Shown: positions 1 to 5,576, counted from the stretch's first letter. The stretch is DNA of 9,581 nucleotides from an uncultured Eubacteriales bacterium (GCA_934486895.1 CAKSQZ010000034.1:1-9581), one strand, 5' to 3'. Notes: a model not told the origin generated them from the letters alone. A program made the numbers and translations.

Positions 1-253
1 TATCACTGCTGACGGTATCAATGCTGCTATGAAGGCTGCTTCTTCCGAGTGCTTCGGCTACAATGTTGATCCGATCGTTTCCAGCGATGTTATCGGCATG
101 AGATATGGTTCGCTGTTTGATGCTACTCAGACAATGGTAGCTCAGATCGCTGATGACCTCTATGAGGTTCAGGTTGTTTCTTGGTATGACAACGAAAACA
201 GCTACACCAGCCAGATGGTCAGAACTATCAAATATTTCGCAGAGCTTGCATAA
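1..253 (+). CDS. gap: Glyceraldehyde-3-phosphate dehydrogenase, C-terminal end (5'-truncated)
   Basis: This is the last 83 codons of a type I GAPDH, read in frame from base 2 to the TAA at 251-253. The enzyme oxidatively phosphorylates glyceraldehyde 3-phosphate to 1,3-bisphosphoglycerate with NAD in cytoplasmic glycolysis. The end of the protein carries the family signature WYDNENSYTSQM, followed by the C-terminal helix ending KYFAELA. Upstream, the SSDVIGMRYGSLFD stretch matches the usual catalytic-domain segment. The NAD-binding domain and the catalytic Cys/His lie outside the window. The gene ends in a strong intrinsic terminator and converges with metK. Identity is near certain; whether this is the only gap paralogue cannot be judged here. 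Confidence 0.95.
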   Translation, partial: ITADGINAAMKAASSECFGYNVDPIVSSDVIGMRYGSLFDATQTMVAQIADDLYEVQVVSWYDNENSYTSQMVRTIKYFAELA

Positions 254-273
254 GTTTAGTGAGATTTAAAAAA

Positions 274-313
274 CAAGGCACTTTCCGCATGGAAAGTGCC
301 TTGTGCTTTTTAT
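274..313. terminator. Bidirectional intrinsic terminator between gap and metK
   Basis: A perfect 13-bp stem (274-286 pairing with 291-303) closes a GCAT loop. On the + strand it is followed by TGCTTTTTATT, ending gap transcripts. On the - strand the same hairpin is followed by TTTTTTAAATC, so it can also stop metK transcripts that pass its first hairpin. The symmetry fits two convergent genes sharing one terminator. Confidence 0.93.
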
Positions 314-315
314 TA

Positions 316-358
316 AAGCAGTGTGATTCAGAGAATCGCACTGCTTACTATCATTTTT
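316..358. terminator. Second hairpin in the gap/metK convergent gap, possible auxiliary terminator
   Basis: Bases 316-329 pair with 333-346 (14 bp, one G-U) around an AGA loop, only 17 nt before the metK stop codon at 363. On the minus strand the following bases are a poor U-tract (TTAATAAAA). On the plus strand a run of seven T begins about seven nt after the stem. It may back up the 274-303 terminator or stabilise the metK 3' end. The structure is clear; the function is inferred. Confidence 0.6.
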
Positions 359-362
359 TTGA

Positions 363-1544
363 TTACTTAATAGCCGCCTTAAGCTCTTTTACCTTGTCAG
401 TCTTTTCCCAAAGAAAATCTTCGTCTGTTCTGCCAAAATGACCGTAGTTGCAGCTCTTTTCATAAATCGGCCTGCGAAGGTTTAGACGGTCGATTATAGC
501 GGCGGGTCTGAAATCGAAAACGGAAGCGACAGCATCTGCGATAACATAATCGGAATACTTGCCTGTACCAAATGTTTCAACACTAATTGAAACCGGAGCG
601 GCAACTCCGATAGCATAAGCAAGCTGAATTTCACACTTATCGGCAAGTCCGGCCGCAACAACATTTTTTGCAGCATGTCGAGCCGCATAAGCTGCCGAGC
701 GGTCAACCTTTGTCGGGTCTTTTCCGGAGAAAGCACCGCCGCCGTGACGGGCGACACCGCCGTAGGTATCAACAATAATTTTTCTGCCTGTAAGACCTGT
801 ATCACCCTGAGGACCTCCTATAACAAAACGGCCTGTCGGGTTAATAAAAAACTTGGTTTCGCCGTCTACAAGCTCGCTCGGAATGATTGCATCGATAACA
901 TGCTTTTTAATATCGGCTCTCAGCTTTTCAATATCAACCTCTTTGCTGTGCTGACTTGAAACAACAACCGCATCGATTCTGGTGACCCTACCGTTGTCAT
1001 CATATTCAGCTGTTACCTGCGTCTTTCCGTCGGGGCGCAGATAGGAAAGAGTTCCGTCTTTTCTGACATCTGTGAGCTTTTTGGAAAGCAGGTGTGAATA
1101 ATACGCTGTAAACGGCATAAGAGCCTCTGTTTCATTGCATGCGTAACCGAACATCATGCCCTGATCTCCTGCACCGTGCTGATTATATTTGTCTTCAACT
1201 CCGTCTTTGATCTCAAGCGAGTTATCAACACCGAGAGCGATGTCAGGCGATTGCTTATCTATCGAGGTTATTACAGCACAGGTGTTGCCGTCAAAACCTT
1301 TTTCAGCACTGTCATAACCGATATCGCAGATAACTCTTCGAGCTATTGCGGGAATATCAACATTAGCTTTGGTTGTGATCTCACCCATTATAGTTGCAAC
1401 GCCTGTGGTTATAAATGTTTCGCAGGCAACTCTTGAGAATTTATCTTCTTTGAGCATTGCATCGAGCACAGCGTCTGAGATGCGGTCGCATATTTTATCG
1501 GGATGTCCTTCCGTCACCGATTCGGATGTAAACAGTTTTTTCAT
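363..1544 (-). CDS. metK: S-adenosylmethionine synthetase
   Basis: The 393-aa product, normal length for bacterial MetK, makes S-adenosylmethionine from methionine and ATP in the cytoplasm, releasing phosphate and diphosphate. Visible hallmarks are the N-terminal TSESVTEGHPDK (His14, Asp16, Lys17 at the ATP/Mg site), GAGDQG near residues 124-129, and the phosphate-binding GGGAFSGKD loop at about 268-276, preceded by FVIGGPQGDTGLTGRK. The start ATG at 1544 is preceded by AGAAAGGACG at a good ribosome-binding distance. Position 21 is Arg (CDRISDA), where Gln is usual; this is probably harmless. The gene is monocistronic, preceded by a SAM-I riboswitch and ended by hairpins shared with gap, so SAM should repress its own synthesis by premature termination. 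Confidence 0.98.
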   Translation of the reverse strand: MKKLFTSESVTEGHPDKICDRISDAVLDAMLKEDKFSRVACETFITTGVATIMGEITTKANVDIPAIARRVICDIGYDSAEKGFDGNTCAVITSIDKQSPDIALGVDNSLEIKDGVEDKYNQHGAGDQGMMFGYACNETEALMPFTAYYSHLLSKKLTDVRKDGTLSYLRPDGKTQVTAEYDDNGRVTRIDAVVVSSQHSKEVDIEKLRADIKKHVIDAIIPSELVDGETKFFINPTGRFVIGGPQGDTGLTGRKIIVDTYGGVARHGGGAFSGKDPTKVDRSAAYAARHAAKNVVAAGLADKCEIQLAYAIGVAAPVSISVETFGTGKYSDYVIADAVASVFDFRPAAIIDRLNLRRPIYEKSCNYGHFGRTDEDFLWEKTDKVKELKAAIK

Positions 1545-1562
1545 TACTTTCGTCCTTTCTGA

Positions 1563-1591
1563 AAATAAAAAAGCGGCTGAGTTTCAGCCGC
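1563..1591 (-). terminator. Expression-platform terminator of the metK SAM-I riboswitch
   Basis: On the minus strand GCGGCTGA (1591-1584) pairs with TCAGCCGC (1580-1573) around a three-base AAC loop and is followed at once by TTTTTTATTTT. It lies between the SAM-I aptamer and the metK ribosome binding site, the standard place for an S-box OFF-switch terminator. I could not see a strong alternative antiterminator pairing by eye; only a short TGAG (1620-1617)/CTCA (1581-1578) match stands out. Confidence 0.93.
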
Positions 1592-1610
1592 AAAATAAGC
1601 AGATAAAATA

Positions 1611-1717
1611 CCTCATCTCACGGTTAAAACCGCAGGAATTAGCACCTTGCGCCGATCAAAAACCGAAGCAGGTTGCCGGGCTTCATAGGGCCTGTCCCTC
1701 CGCCACTCTTGATAAAG
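1611..1717 (-). promoter_or_regulatory. SAM-I (S-box) riboswitch aptamer controlling metK
   Basis: Read on the minus strand, this has the conserved S-box blocks in order: the P1 5' strand CTTTATC (1717-1711), then AAGAGTGGCGGAGGGACAGG, GGCCCTATGAAGC, GGCAACC, GGTGCTAATTCC (1646-1635), a small CGGTT/AACCG hairpin, and the P1 3' strand GATGAGG (1617-1611). The kink-turn and pseudoknot segments appear intact. SAM-I aptamers bind S-adenosylmethionine; with the terminator at 1563-1591 this predicts transcription termination when SAM is plentiful. It directly precedes metK, a standard S-box target in Firmicutes. Confidence 0.97.
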
Positions 1718-1738
1718 TGTTATTAAAAAACTATTTTT

Positions 1739-1767
1739 ATTATATCAAAGAAGATATAGCTTGTCAA
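1739..1767 (-). promoter_or_regulatory. metK promoter (housekeeping sigma factor type)
   Basis: The minus strand reads TTGACA (1767-1762), a 17-nt spacer, then TATAAT (1744-1739), a perfect match to the vegetative consensus. Transcription should start near 1732, about 15 nt before the riboswitch P1 helix, giving a 5' leader of roughly 188 nt. Confidence 0.9.
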
Positions 1768-1792
1768 CAAAAATTATTATAAATTTATTGCT

Positions 1793-1852
1793 TACACAAA
1801 ATATTGCGTTTTTTCATTGTTTTTAGATAAAAATCCCCTGATATTTTGTGTA
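1793..1852. repeat. 12-bp inverted repeat in the metK/uraA divergent promoter region
   Basis: TACACAAAATAT (1793-1804) is exactly repeated as its reverse complement ATATTTTGTGTA (1841-1852), with 36 bp between the arms. It sits in the AT-rich stretch between the two outward-facing -35 boxes (metK at 1762-1767, uraA at 1863-1868). No ORF of note covers it, and neither predicted transcript contains it. It could be a pair of half-sites for a DNA-binding protein or a chance AT-rich match. Apart from this repeat I see only the promoters, riboswitch and ribosome binding sites in the 404-bp space between the two genes. Confidence 0.6.
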
Positions 1853-1862
1853 TTATTAACCC

Positions 1863-1891
1863 TTGTATTTTTTAATCATTTCTGCTATCAT
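1863..1891 (+). promoter_or_regulatory. uraA-upp promoter
   Basis: TTGTAT (1863-1868), a 17-nt spacer and TATCAT (1886-1891) make a reasonable housekeeping promoter with start near 1898. The resulting leader is only about 50 nt. It holds a small hairpin (1902-1907 with 1913-1918) and the ribosome binding site GGAAGGA (1934-1940), eight nt before the ATG. There is no room for a pyrimidine (PyrR-type) attenuator and no terminator is seen in it. Confidence 0.7.
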
Positions 1892-1948
1892 ATTAAAAGT
1901 TTAGGCTGATTTAGCTTAGAACAAATAGTGATCGGAAGGATGTAAGAA

Positions 1949-3373
1949 ATGAAAGAAAAACAAAAAGTTGAAATCGGAAACGAAGGCATCACCGATGCCA
2001 GAGTACTCGGCAAACCGAGAATGGTCGTACTCGGCTTCCAGCACATGTTCGCTATGTTCGGCGCAACGGTGCTTGTCCCGTTGCTTACAGGTCTTGATGT
2101 TGCCACAACACTGCTCATGGCGGGCGTCGGAACACTGCTTTTCCACTTGCTCACAAAGTTTAAAGTGCCTGCGTTCCTCGGTTCGTCGTTTGCGTTCCTC
2201 GGCGGTTACGGTGCTATTGCTCCTATGGTAAACGGTCAGGCAAATCATGATTTACTGCCGTATGCTTGCCTCGGTGTAGCAGCCGCAGGTCTTATCTACC
2301 TTATTCTTGCCGGACTTATCAAACTTGTCGGCGTAAACCGTGTAATGAAATTCTTCCCTCCGATCGTTACAGGTCCTATTATTATTTCGATCGGTCTTAC
2401 GCTCGCTTCCAGTGCGGTAGGCAACTGTAATCAGAACTGGCTTATTGCTGTTATCGCTCTTGCGGTTGTAATCGTATTCAATATTTGGGGCAAGGGAATG
2501 GCCAAGATCATTCCGATCCTGCTCGGCGTTATTATTTCCTGTGCCGTTGCGGCTGTTCTTGCTCTTTGCTTCGGCTCAAACGTCACGGTTGACGGACAGA
2601 GCTATATCGCTATCGCAGGCAATGAAAATCTCAAGCTTTTCTCGCAGAGTGCTATCGATAACTTTATAAATGCTGATTGGGTCGGCCTTCCGGTCGTTTG
2701 GAAGCACACTGTATTCGGCGGTATCGACTGGAGCAACATTTCGATGATTCTCACAGCTATCATTGCTATCGTTCCGATCTCGCTTGCAACAATGATGGAG
2801 CACATCGGCGACATCTCGGCTATCAGCTCTACTGTCGGCAAAAACTTCATCAAAGATCCCGGTCTCCACAGAACCCTTCTCGGCGACGGTCTTGCAACAA
2901 CTCTTGCGTCATTGTTCGGCGGTCCTGCCAACACAACATACGGTGAAAACACAGGCGTTCTCGCACTCTCCAAGGTTTATGATCCGAGAGTTATCAGACT
3001 CGCTGCAATATTCGCTGTCTGCCTTTCGTTCTCGCCTAAGTTTGCAGCTCTTGTAAGCCTTATTCCGACAGCGGTAATCGGCGGTATCTCGTTCGTGCTC
3101 TATGGTATGATCTCTGCTATAGGTGTCCGCAATGTTGTTGAAACCCAGGTTGATTTCACAAAGAGCCGCAACCTTATCATTGCAGCCGTTATCCTTGTGT
3201 CGGCTCTTGGTCTCGGAACAGTTTCGTTCACTATCGGCGAGTTCACAGTAACACTCACAGCTCTTGCGGTAGCATCTATCGCCGGCATCGTTCTCAACGC
3301 CATCCTTCCCGGAAAGGACTATGTATTCCAGGATGAAGAGCCCAACGATACAGGTGTTAATTTCAAAGTTTGA
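1949..3373 (+). CDS. uraA: NCS2-family nucleobase permease, probable uracil permease
   Basis: A 474-aa polytopic inner-membrane protein of the nucleobase/cation symporter-2 (NAT) family, rich in hydrophobic spans from about residue 27 onward, with no cleavable signal peptide. TM1 carries GFQHMFAMFGATVLVP. The substrate-site helix contains EHIGD (Glu284-Asp288), and the signature NTTYGENTG places Glu333 49 residues after Glu284, the same spacing as Glu241/Glu290 of E. coli UraA. The position of UraA His245 is Asp288 here, as in purine-type NATs, but Glu333 and the downstream upp gene favour uracil. It is longer than UraA (429 aa), with a polar insertion near residues 208-255 that is probably a loop. 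upp follows after 18 bp, so the two are an operon for import and salvage of uracil. Xanthine transport cannot be excluded. Confidence 0.9.
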   Translation: MKEKQKVEIGNEGITDARVLGKPRMVVLGFQHMFAMFGATVLVPLLTGLDVATTLLMAGVGTLLFHLLTKFKVPAFLGSSFAFLGGYGAIAPMVNGQANHDLLPYACLGVAAAGLIYLILAGLIKLVGVNRVMKFFPPIVTGPIIISIGLTLASSAVGNCNQNWLIAVIALAVVIVFNIWGKGMAKIIPILLGVIISCAVAAVLALCFGSNVTVDGQSYIAIAGNENLKLFSQSAIDNFINADWVGLPVVWKHTVFGGIDWSNISMILTAIIAIVPISLATMMEHIGDISAISSTVGKNFIKDPGLHRTLLGDGLATTLASLFGGPANTTYGENTGVLALSKVYDPRVIRLAAIFAVCLSFSPKFAALVSLIPTAVIGGISFVLYGMISAIGVRNVVETQVDFTKSRNLIIAAVILVSALGLGTVSFTIGEFTVTLTALAVASIAGIVLNAILPGKDYVFQDEEPNDTGVNFKV

Positions 3374-3391
3374 TCCAAAGGAGAGTTAGAA

Positions 3392-4021
3392 ATGAAAGAA
3401 GTCACAATCTTCAACCATCCGCTAATTCAACATAAAACAACAATTCTTCGTCAGACTAAAACATCTAACAAAGAATTCAGAGAATTAGTCGAAGAGATCA
3501 CAATGCTTATGTGCTTTGAAGCATTGAGAGATCTTCCGCTCGAAGATGTTGAAATCGAAACACCTATTCAGAAAACAACTCAGAAAATGATCAAGGGTAA
3601 GAAAATGGCTGTTGTTCCGATCCTGAGAGCAGGTCTCGGCATGGTAAACGGCATTTTGAATCTTGTTCCCTCTGCAAAAGTCGGTCATATCGGAATGTAT
3701 CGCGATGAGGAGACTCTTGAACCGCACGAATACTATTGCAAGCTTCCTGCCGATATTGAAGAGAGATTGATCGTTGTTGTTGATCCTATGCTTGCAACAG
3801 GCGGTTCTGCAATCGATGCTATTCGTCAGATCAAGAGCTACGGCGGAAAGCATATTAAATTCCTTTGCATGATCGCGGCTCCCGAAGGAATTAAAGCGCT
3901 TAATGAGGCTCATCCCGATGTTGAGATCTATTGTGCAAATGTTGATGAAAGACTGAACGACCACGGCTATATCGTTCCCGGTCTCGGTGATGCCGGCGAC
4001 CGTATTTTCGGCACAAAGTAA
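3392..4021 (+). CDS. upp: Uracil phosphoribosyltransferase
   Basis: The 209-aa product is full length for Upp, a cytoplasmic enzyme joining uracil and PRPP to give UMP and diphosphate. The PRPP-binding motif is seen as VVDPMLATGGSA at residues 129-140, and the earlier PILRAGLGMVNG stretch contacts substrate and supports oligomerisation. The C-terminus YIVPGLGDAGDRIFGTK is the usual uracil-recognition end of the family. The start is set by AAAGGAG at 3377-3383, nine nt before the ATG. It is cotranscribed with uraA (18 bp apart) and followed by a strong terminator at 4030-4069, so the pair is a closed uracil-salvage unit. Composition matches its neighbours and nothing looks broken. Confidence 0.98.
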   Translation: MKEVTIFNHPLIQHKTTILRQTKTSNKEFRELVEEITMLMCFEALRDLPLEDVEIETPIQKTTQKMIKGKKMAVVPILRAGLGMVNGILNLVPSAKVGHIGMYRDEETLEPHEYYCKLPADIEERLIVVVDPMLATGGSAIDAIRQIKSYGGKHIKFLCMIAAPEGIKALNEAHPDVEIYCANVDERLNDHGYIVPGLGDAGDRIFGTK

Positions 4022-4029
4022 ATTAAACA

Positions 4030-4069
4030 AAACTCACCTTGTTTGATGCTAAGCAAGGTGAGTTTTTTT
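4030..4069 (+). terminator. Intrinsic terminator of uraA-upp
   Basis: AAACTCACCTTG (4030-4041) pairs with CAAGGTGAGTTT (4054-4065) around a 12-nt loop, followed by a T run to 4069. It begins nine nt after the upp stop codon. Confidence 0.93.
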
Positions 4070-4106
4070 GTTTGATCGTGTTTTTGTTTTTATGATCAAA
4101 AAACAC

Positions 4107-4134
4107 TTGACATTCAACACATATTTGATATAAT
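4107..4134 (+). promoter_or_regulatory. Promoter of the tRNA-Thr gene
   Basis: TTGACA (4107-4112), a 16-nt spacer and TATAAT (4129-4134) are perfect hexamers. Transcription would start near 4141, only about four nt before the mature tRNA 5' end. The T/A-rich bases 4071-4106 just upstream may act as an UP-like element and contain short inverted repeats. Confidence 0.88.
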
Positions 4135-4144
4135 ATTATTTGTC

Positions 4145-4220
4145 GCTGATATGGCTCAGTTGGTAGAGCAGCGCATTCGTAATGCGCAGGTCGTCGGTTC
4201 GAGTCCGACTATCAGCTCCA
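4145..4220 (+). tRNA. tRNA-Thr (anticodon CGU)
   Basis: A complete 76-nt cloverleaf. The acceptor stem is GCTGATA/TATCAGC (4145-4151 with 4210-4216), followed by discriminator T4217 and an encoded CCA (4218-4220). The anticodon stem is GCGCA/TGCGC with loop TTCGTAA, placing anticodon CGT at 4178-4180, which reads the threonine codon ACG. The T-stem GTCGG/CCGAC (4193-4197, 4205-4209) encloses TTCGAGT. It has its own promoter and terminator, so it is a single-gene unit. Confidence 0.97.
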
Positions 4221-4222
4221 TT

Positions 4223-4249
4223 GCCCGAAGGATATTCCTTCGGGCTTTT
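4223..4249 (+). terminator. Intrinsic terminator of the tRNA-Thr gene
   Basis: GCCCGAAGGA (4223-4232) pairs perfectly with TCCTTCGGGC (4236-4245) around a TAT loop, then TTTT. It starts two nt after the CCA end. On the minus strand the hairpin sits seven nt past the cotJC stop but has no U-tract there, so it would be at best a weak end for the cotJ mRNA. Confidence 0.88.
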
Positions 4250-4251
4250 GC

Positions 4252-4848
4252 TTATTTGTCGAAAGCAGGGTTGACTGCATAGAAATTCTTGCAATCAAGA
4301 TGTTCAAGAGTTCTTCTGAGGCCCTCACCGAAGCGCTGATAATGCACGATCTCACGTTCTCTCAAGAACTTAATCGGATCACGCACATCGGGATCATCTA
4401 TCAGTCGCAGTAGATTGTCATAAGACAGTCTGGCCTTCTGCTCTGCCGCAAGATCCTCGTTCAGATCTGCAATAACATCGCCGCTGCAGGATATTGTTTC
4501 AGCTGACCACGGTGTGCCGGACGCAAACTGCGGATATACGCTTGCTGTGTGATCAACAAAATAGGTGTCGAACCCGGATTTTTTAATATCTTCCATCGAC
4601 ATCTCTCTTGTCAGCTGATGAAGGATTGCACTTATCATTTCAAGATGAGCCAATTCTTCTGTGCCTATGTCGGTCAGAATTGCTTTAACCTCATCATAGG
4701 GCATTGAATAACGCTGGCTTAAATATCGCATCGCGGCACCGAGCTCGCCGTGCGGCCCACCGAGCTGTGACACTATCACCTTGGCAAGCGCAGGATTAGG
4801 ACGAGCTATCTTAACCGGATACTCCAGCTTTTTATCATAACTCCACAT
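4252..4848 (-). CDS. cotJC: Spore coat protein CotJC, manganese-catalase fold
   Basis: The 198-aa product is the size of CotJC, a component of the inner spore coat related to dimanganese catalases. The ferritin-like four-helix features are visible: HGELGAAMRY (Glu35), TEELAHLEM (Glu65, His68), AAEQKARL (Glu136) and REIVHYQRF (His169). These match in kind and spacing the five Mn ligands of Lactobacillus plantarum catalase (E35, E66, H69, E148, H181), so a metal centre is likely; catalase activity is inference. The start ATG at 4848 follows GGGAGGT (4863-4857), and the reading frame overlaps the end of cotJB by 14 bp, indicating translational coupling. It is the last gene of the cotJABC operon, probably made in the mother cell during sporulation. 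Confidence 0.95.
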   Translation of the reverse strand: MWSYDKKLEYPVKIARPNPALAKVIVSQLGGPHGELGAAMRYLSQRYSMPYDEVKAILTDIGTEELAHLEMISAILHQLTREMSMEDIKKSGFDTYFVDHTASVYPQFASGTPWSAETISCSGDVIADLNEDLAAEQKARLSYDNLLRLIDDPDVRDPIKFLREREIVHYQRFGEGLRRTLEHLDCKNFYAVNPAFDK

Positions 4849-5101
4849 TTGCTTCTACCTCCCATGGCCACGGTCCTTTCACCCAATCGAACATTCCGTC
4901 GCGCTCACCGGCTTCGGAAACTCTGAGCGGTCCATAGCTTTCAGTGTATGCTATGACAGCTTTTTCATAAGTGTCAGCGGTCTTTTTTAAATATTCGAGC
5001 GCCTCTTTGTCATTGGGGTGTGTATCCAGAAAAAGATTAGCCTCTGTGAGCGCGAATTTATACATTCTTACAAGATTGAGAGCTTTATTTCTGCTTTTCA
5101 T
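4835..5101 (-). CDS. cotJB: Spore coat protein CotJB
   Basis: An 88-aa, soluble, mostly helical protein with the CotJB family end motif containing FDWVKGPWPWE (about residues 71-81) and an N-terminal helical region with DTHPNDKEALEY. Length matches the Bacillus homologue. In Bacillus the CotJ proteins are spore-coat components and CotJA and CotJC interact; the specific job of CotJB is not known. The start ATG at 5101 overlaps the cotJA stop as ATGA and is preceded by GAAAGGTG. The 3' end overlaps cotJC by 14 bp. The tight packing shows one translationally coupled operon. Confidence 0.94.
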   Translation of the reverse strand: MKSRNKALNLVRMYKFALTEANLFLDTHPNDKEALEYLKKTADTYEKAVIAYTESYGPLRVSEAGERDGMFDWVKGPWPWEVEANVEL

Positions 5102-5310
5102 CGTTCAACACCTTTCTTTCCGAGAAAAGGCAGATCGAGCTTTTGAAAAAGTGTCCCTCTGCTGAGAGCAACATCATTGTCATATAATGCTTCCCATTTT
5201 TGAATAGGCATATAAGCCATTGCAAGCGGCAGGGTATCAACACATGACGCATTAACTCTATTCTGCTCGGGCATATTCACACATAGACTGTCTATGCAGA
5301 ATTTATCCAT
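5098..5310 (-). CDS. cotJA: Spore coat-associated protein CotJA
   Basis: A 70-aa protein, first gene of the cotJ operon. The recognisable family core is LAMAYMPIQKWEALYDNDVALSRGTLF, written here from about residues 28 to 54 in parts: LAMAYMPIQKWE, then LYDNDVALSRGTLF. It continues as QKLDLPFLG near the C-terminus. The N-terminal 25 residues are variable and contain three Cys (Cys5, Cys10, Cys23). There is no signal peptide. CotJA is reported in Bacillus to be needed for CotJC assembly into the coat. The start ATG at 5310 follows AAGGAG with eight nt spacing. The stop overlaps the cotJB start by four bases (ATGA). A sigma-E-like promoter candidate is seen about 80 bp upstream. Confidence 0.93.
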   Translation of the reverse strand: MDKFCIDSLCVNMPEQNRVNASCVDTLPLAMAYMPIQKWEALYDNDVALSRGTLFQKLDLPFLGKKGVER

Positions 5311-5388
5311 AATAATATCTCCTTACTTTTTTAAATATGACTTACCGTCAGTATTGTTATATTCATCGTTTTAAATAAGCGTTACCGC

Positions 5389-5416
5389 ATCGTATGATAA
5401 ATATTTAACAATATAA
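5389..5416 (-). promoter_or_regulatory. Candidate sigma-E-type sporulation promoter of cotJABC
   Basis: The minus strand reads TTATATT (5416-5410), a 13-nt spacer, then CATACGAT (5396-5389). This resembles the mother-cell sigma-E pattern (about ATATT, then CATACAAT). It would give a leader of roughly 70 nt to the cotJA start. The spacing is at the short end of what is expected, so this is a proposal. No TTGACA/TATAAT housekeeping promoter was found on the minus strand here. Confidence 0.5.
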
Positions 5417-5465
5417 TTTTGCTTGTAAAAGTTTTATATTAAAATAATTGACAAATATTTAACAA
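5399..5465. repeat. Direct repeat AAATATTTAACAA in the cotJ/serC divergent region
   Basis: The 13-mer AAATATTTAACAA occurs exactly at 5399-5411 and 5453-5465, 54 bp apart. The first copy lies in the spacer of the candidate cotJ promoter; the second ends six bp before the serC -35 box. The spacing is close to five helical turns. It could be a regulator site or a coincidence of AT-rich sequence. Confidence 0.45.
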
Positions 5466-5470
5466 AGCTG

Positions 5471-5499
5471 TTGACAGAAGACAAGTAAATGTGTATAAT
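5471..5499 (+). promoter_or_regulatory. serC-serA promoter
   Basis: TTGACA (5471-5476), a 17-nt spacer and TATAAT (5494-5499) match the vegetative consensus perfectly. Transcription should begin near 5506, giving a leader of about 79 nt. Confidence 0.92.
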
Positions 5500-5505
5500 A
5501 TAACA

Positions 5506-5576
5506 AGTGTTATCTAAAACGCACACTAATATCAGGAAACGCTTTGAATACCAAAGCAAGGGCAAAACGGAAGGAG
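5506..5576 (+). promoter_or_regulatory. serC mRNA leader with two small hairpins and ribosome binding site
   Basis: The predicted leader contains AGTGT/ACACT (5506-5510 with 5523-5527, 12-nt loop) and GCTTTG/CAAAGC (5541-5546 with 5552-5557, AATAC loop), then GGAAGGAG (5569-5576), eight nt before the serC ATG. No terminator, T-box motif or known amino-acid riboswitch core was recognised. Regulation by this leader is possible but unproven. Confidence 0.4.

Noticed and set aside
259..441. 60-codon plus-strand frame after gap
   Set aside because: It spans the terminator hairpins and the metK 3' end and has no ribosome binding site.
1369..1782. 137-codon plus-strand frame across the metK start and riboswitch
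   Set aside because: It is antisense to metK and to a structured RNA leader, which explains the sequence conservation without coding.
1898..1948. PyrR-type or other pyrimidine attenuator before uraA
   Set aside because: The leader is only about 50 nt and contains no terminator or PyrR-binding loop; only a six-bp hairpin is seen.
3485..4030. 181-codon minus-strand frame inside upp
   Set aside because: Antisense shadow of a clear uracil phosphoribosyltransferase; no independent evidence for translation.
4145..4220. tRNA as an integration site for a mobile element
   Set aside because: No integrase, no repeat of the tRNA 3' end elsewhere in the window, and both flanks are housekeeping or sporulation genes with their own terminators.
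4252..4848. Calling the cotJC product a true manganese catalase
   Set aside because: The length (198 aa) and the cotJA-cotJB context fit CotJC; full manganese catalases have a longer C-terminal part.
5448..5453. A second TTGACA 23 bp upstream of the serC -35 box
   Set aside because: No -10 hexamer occurs 16-18 bp downstream; that position is occupied by the real -35 box.
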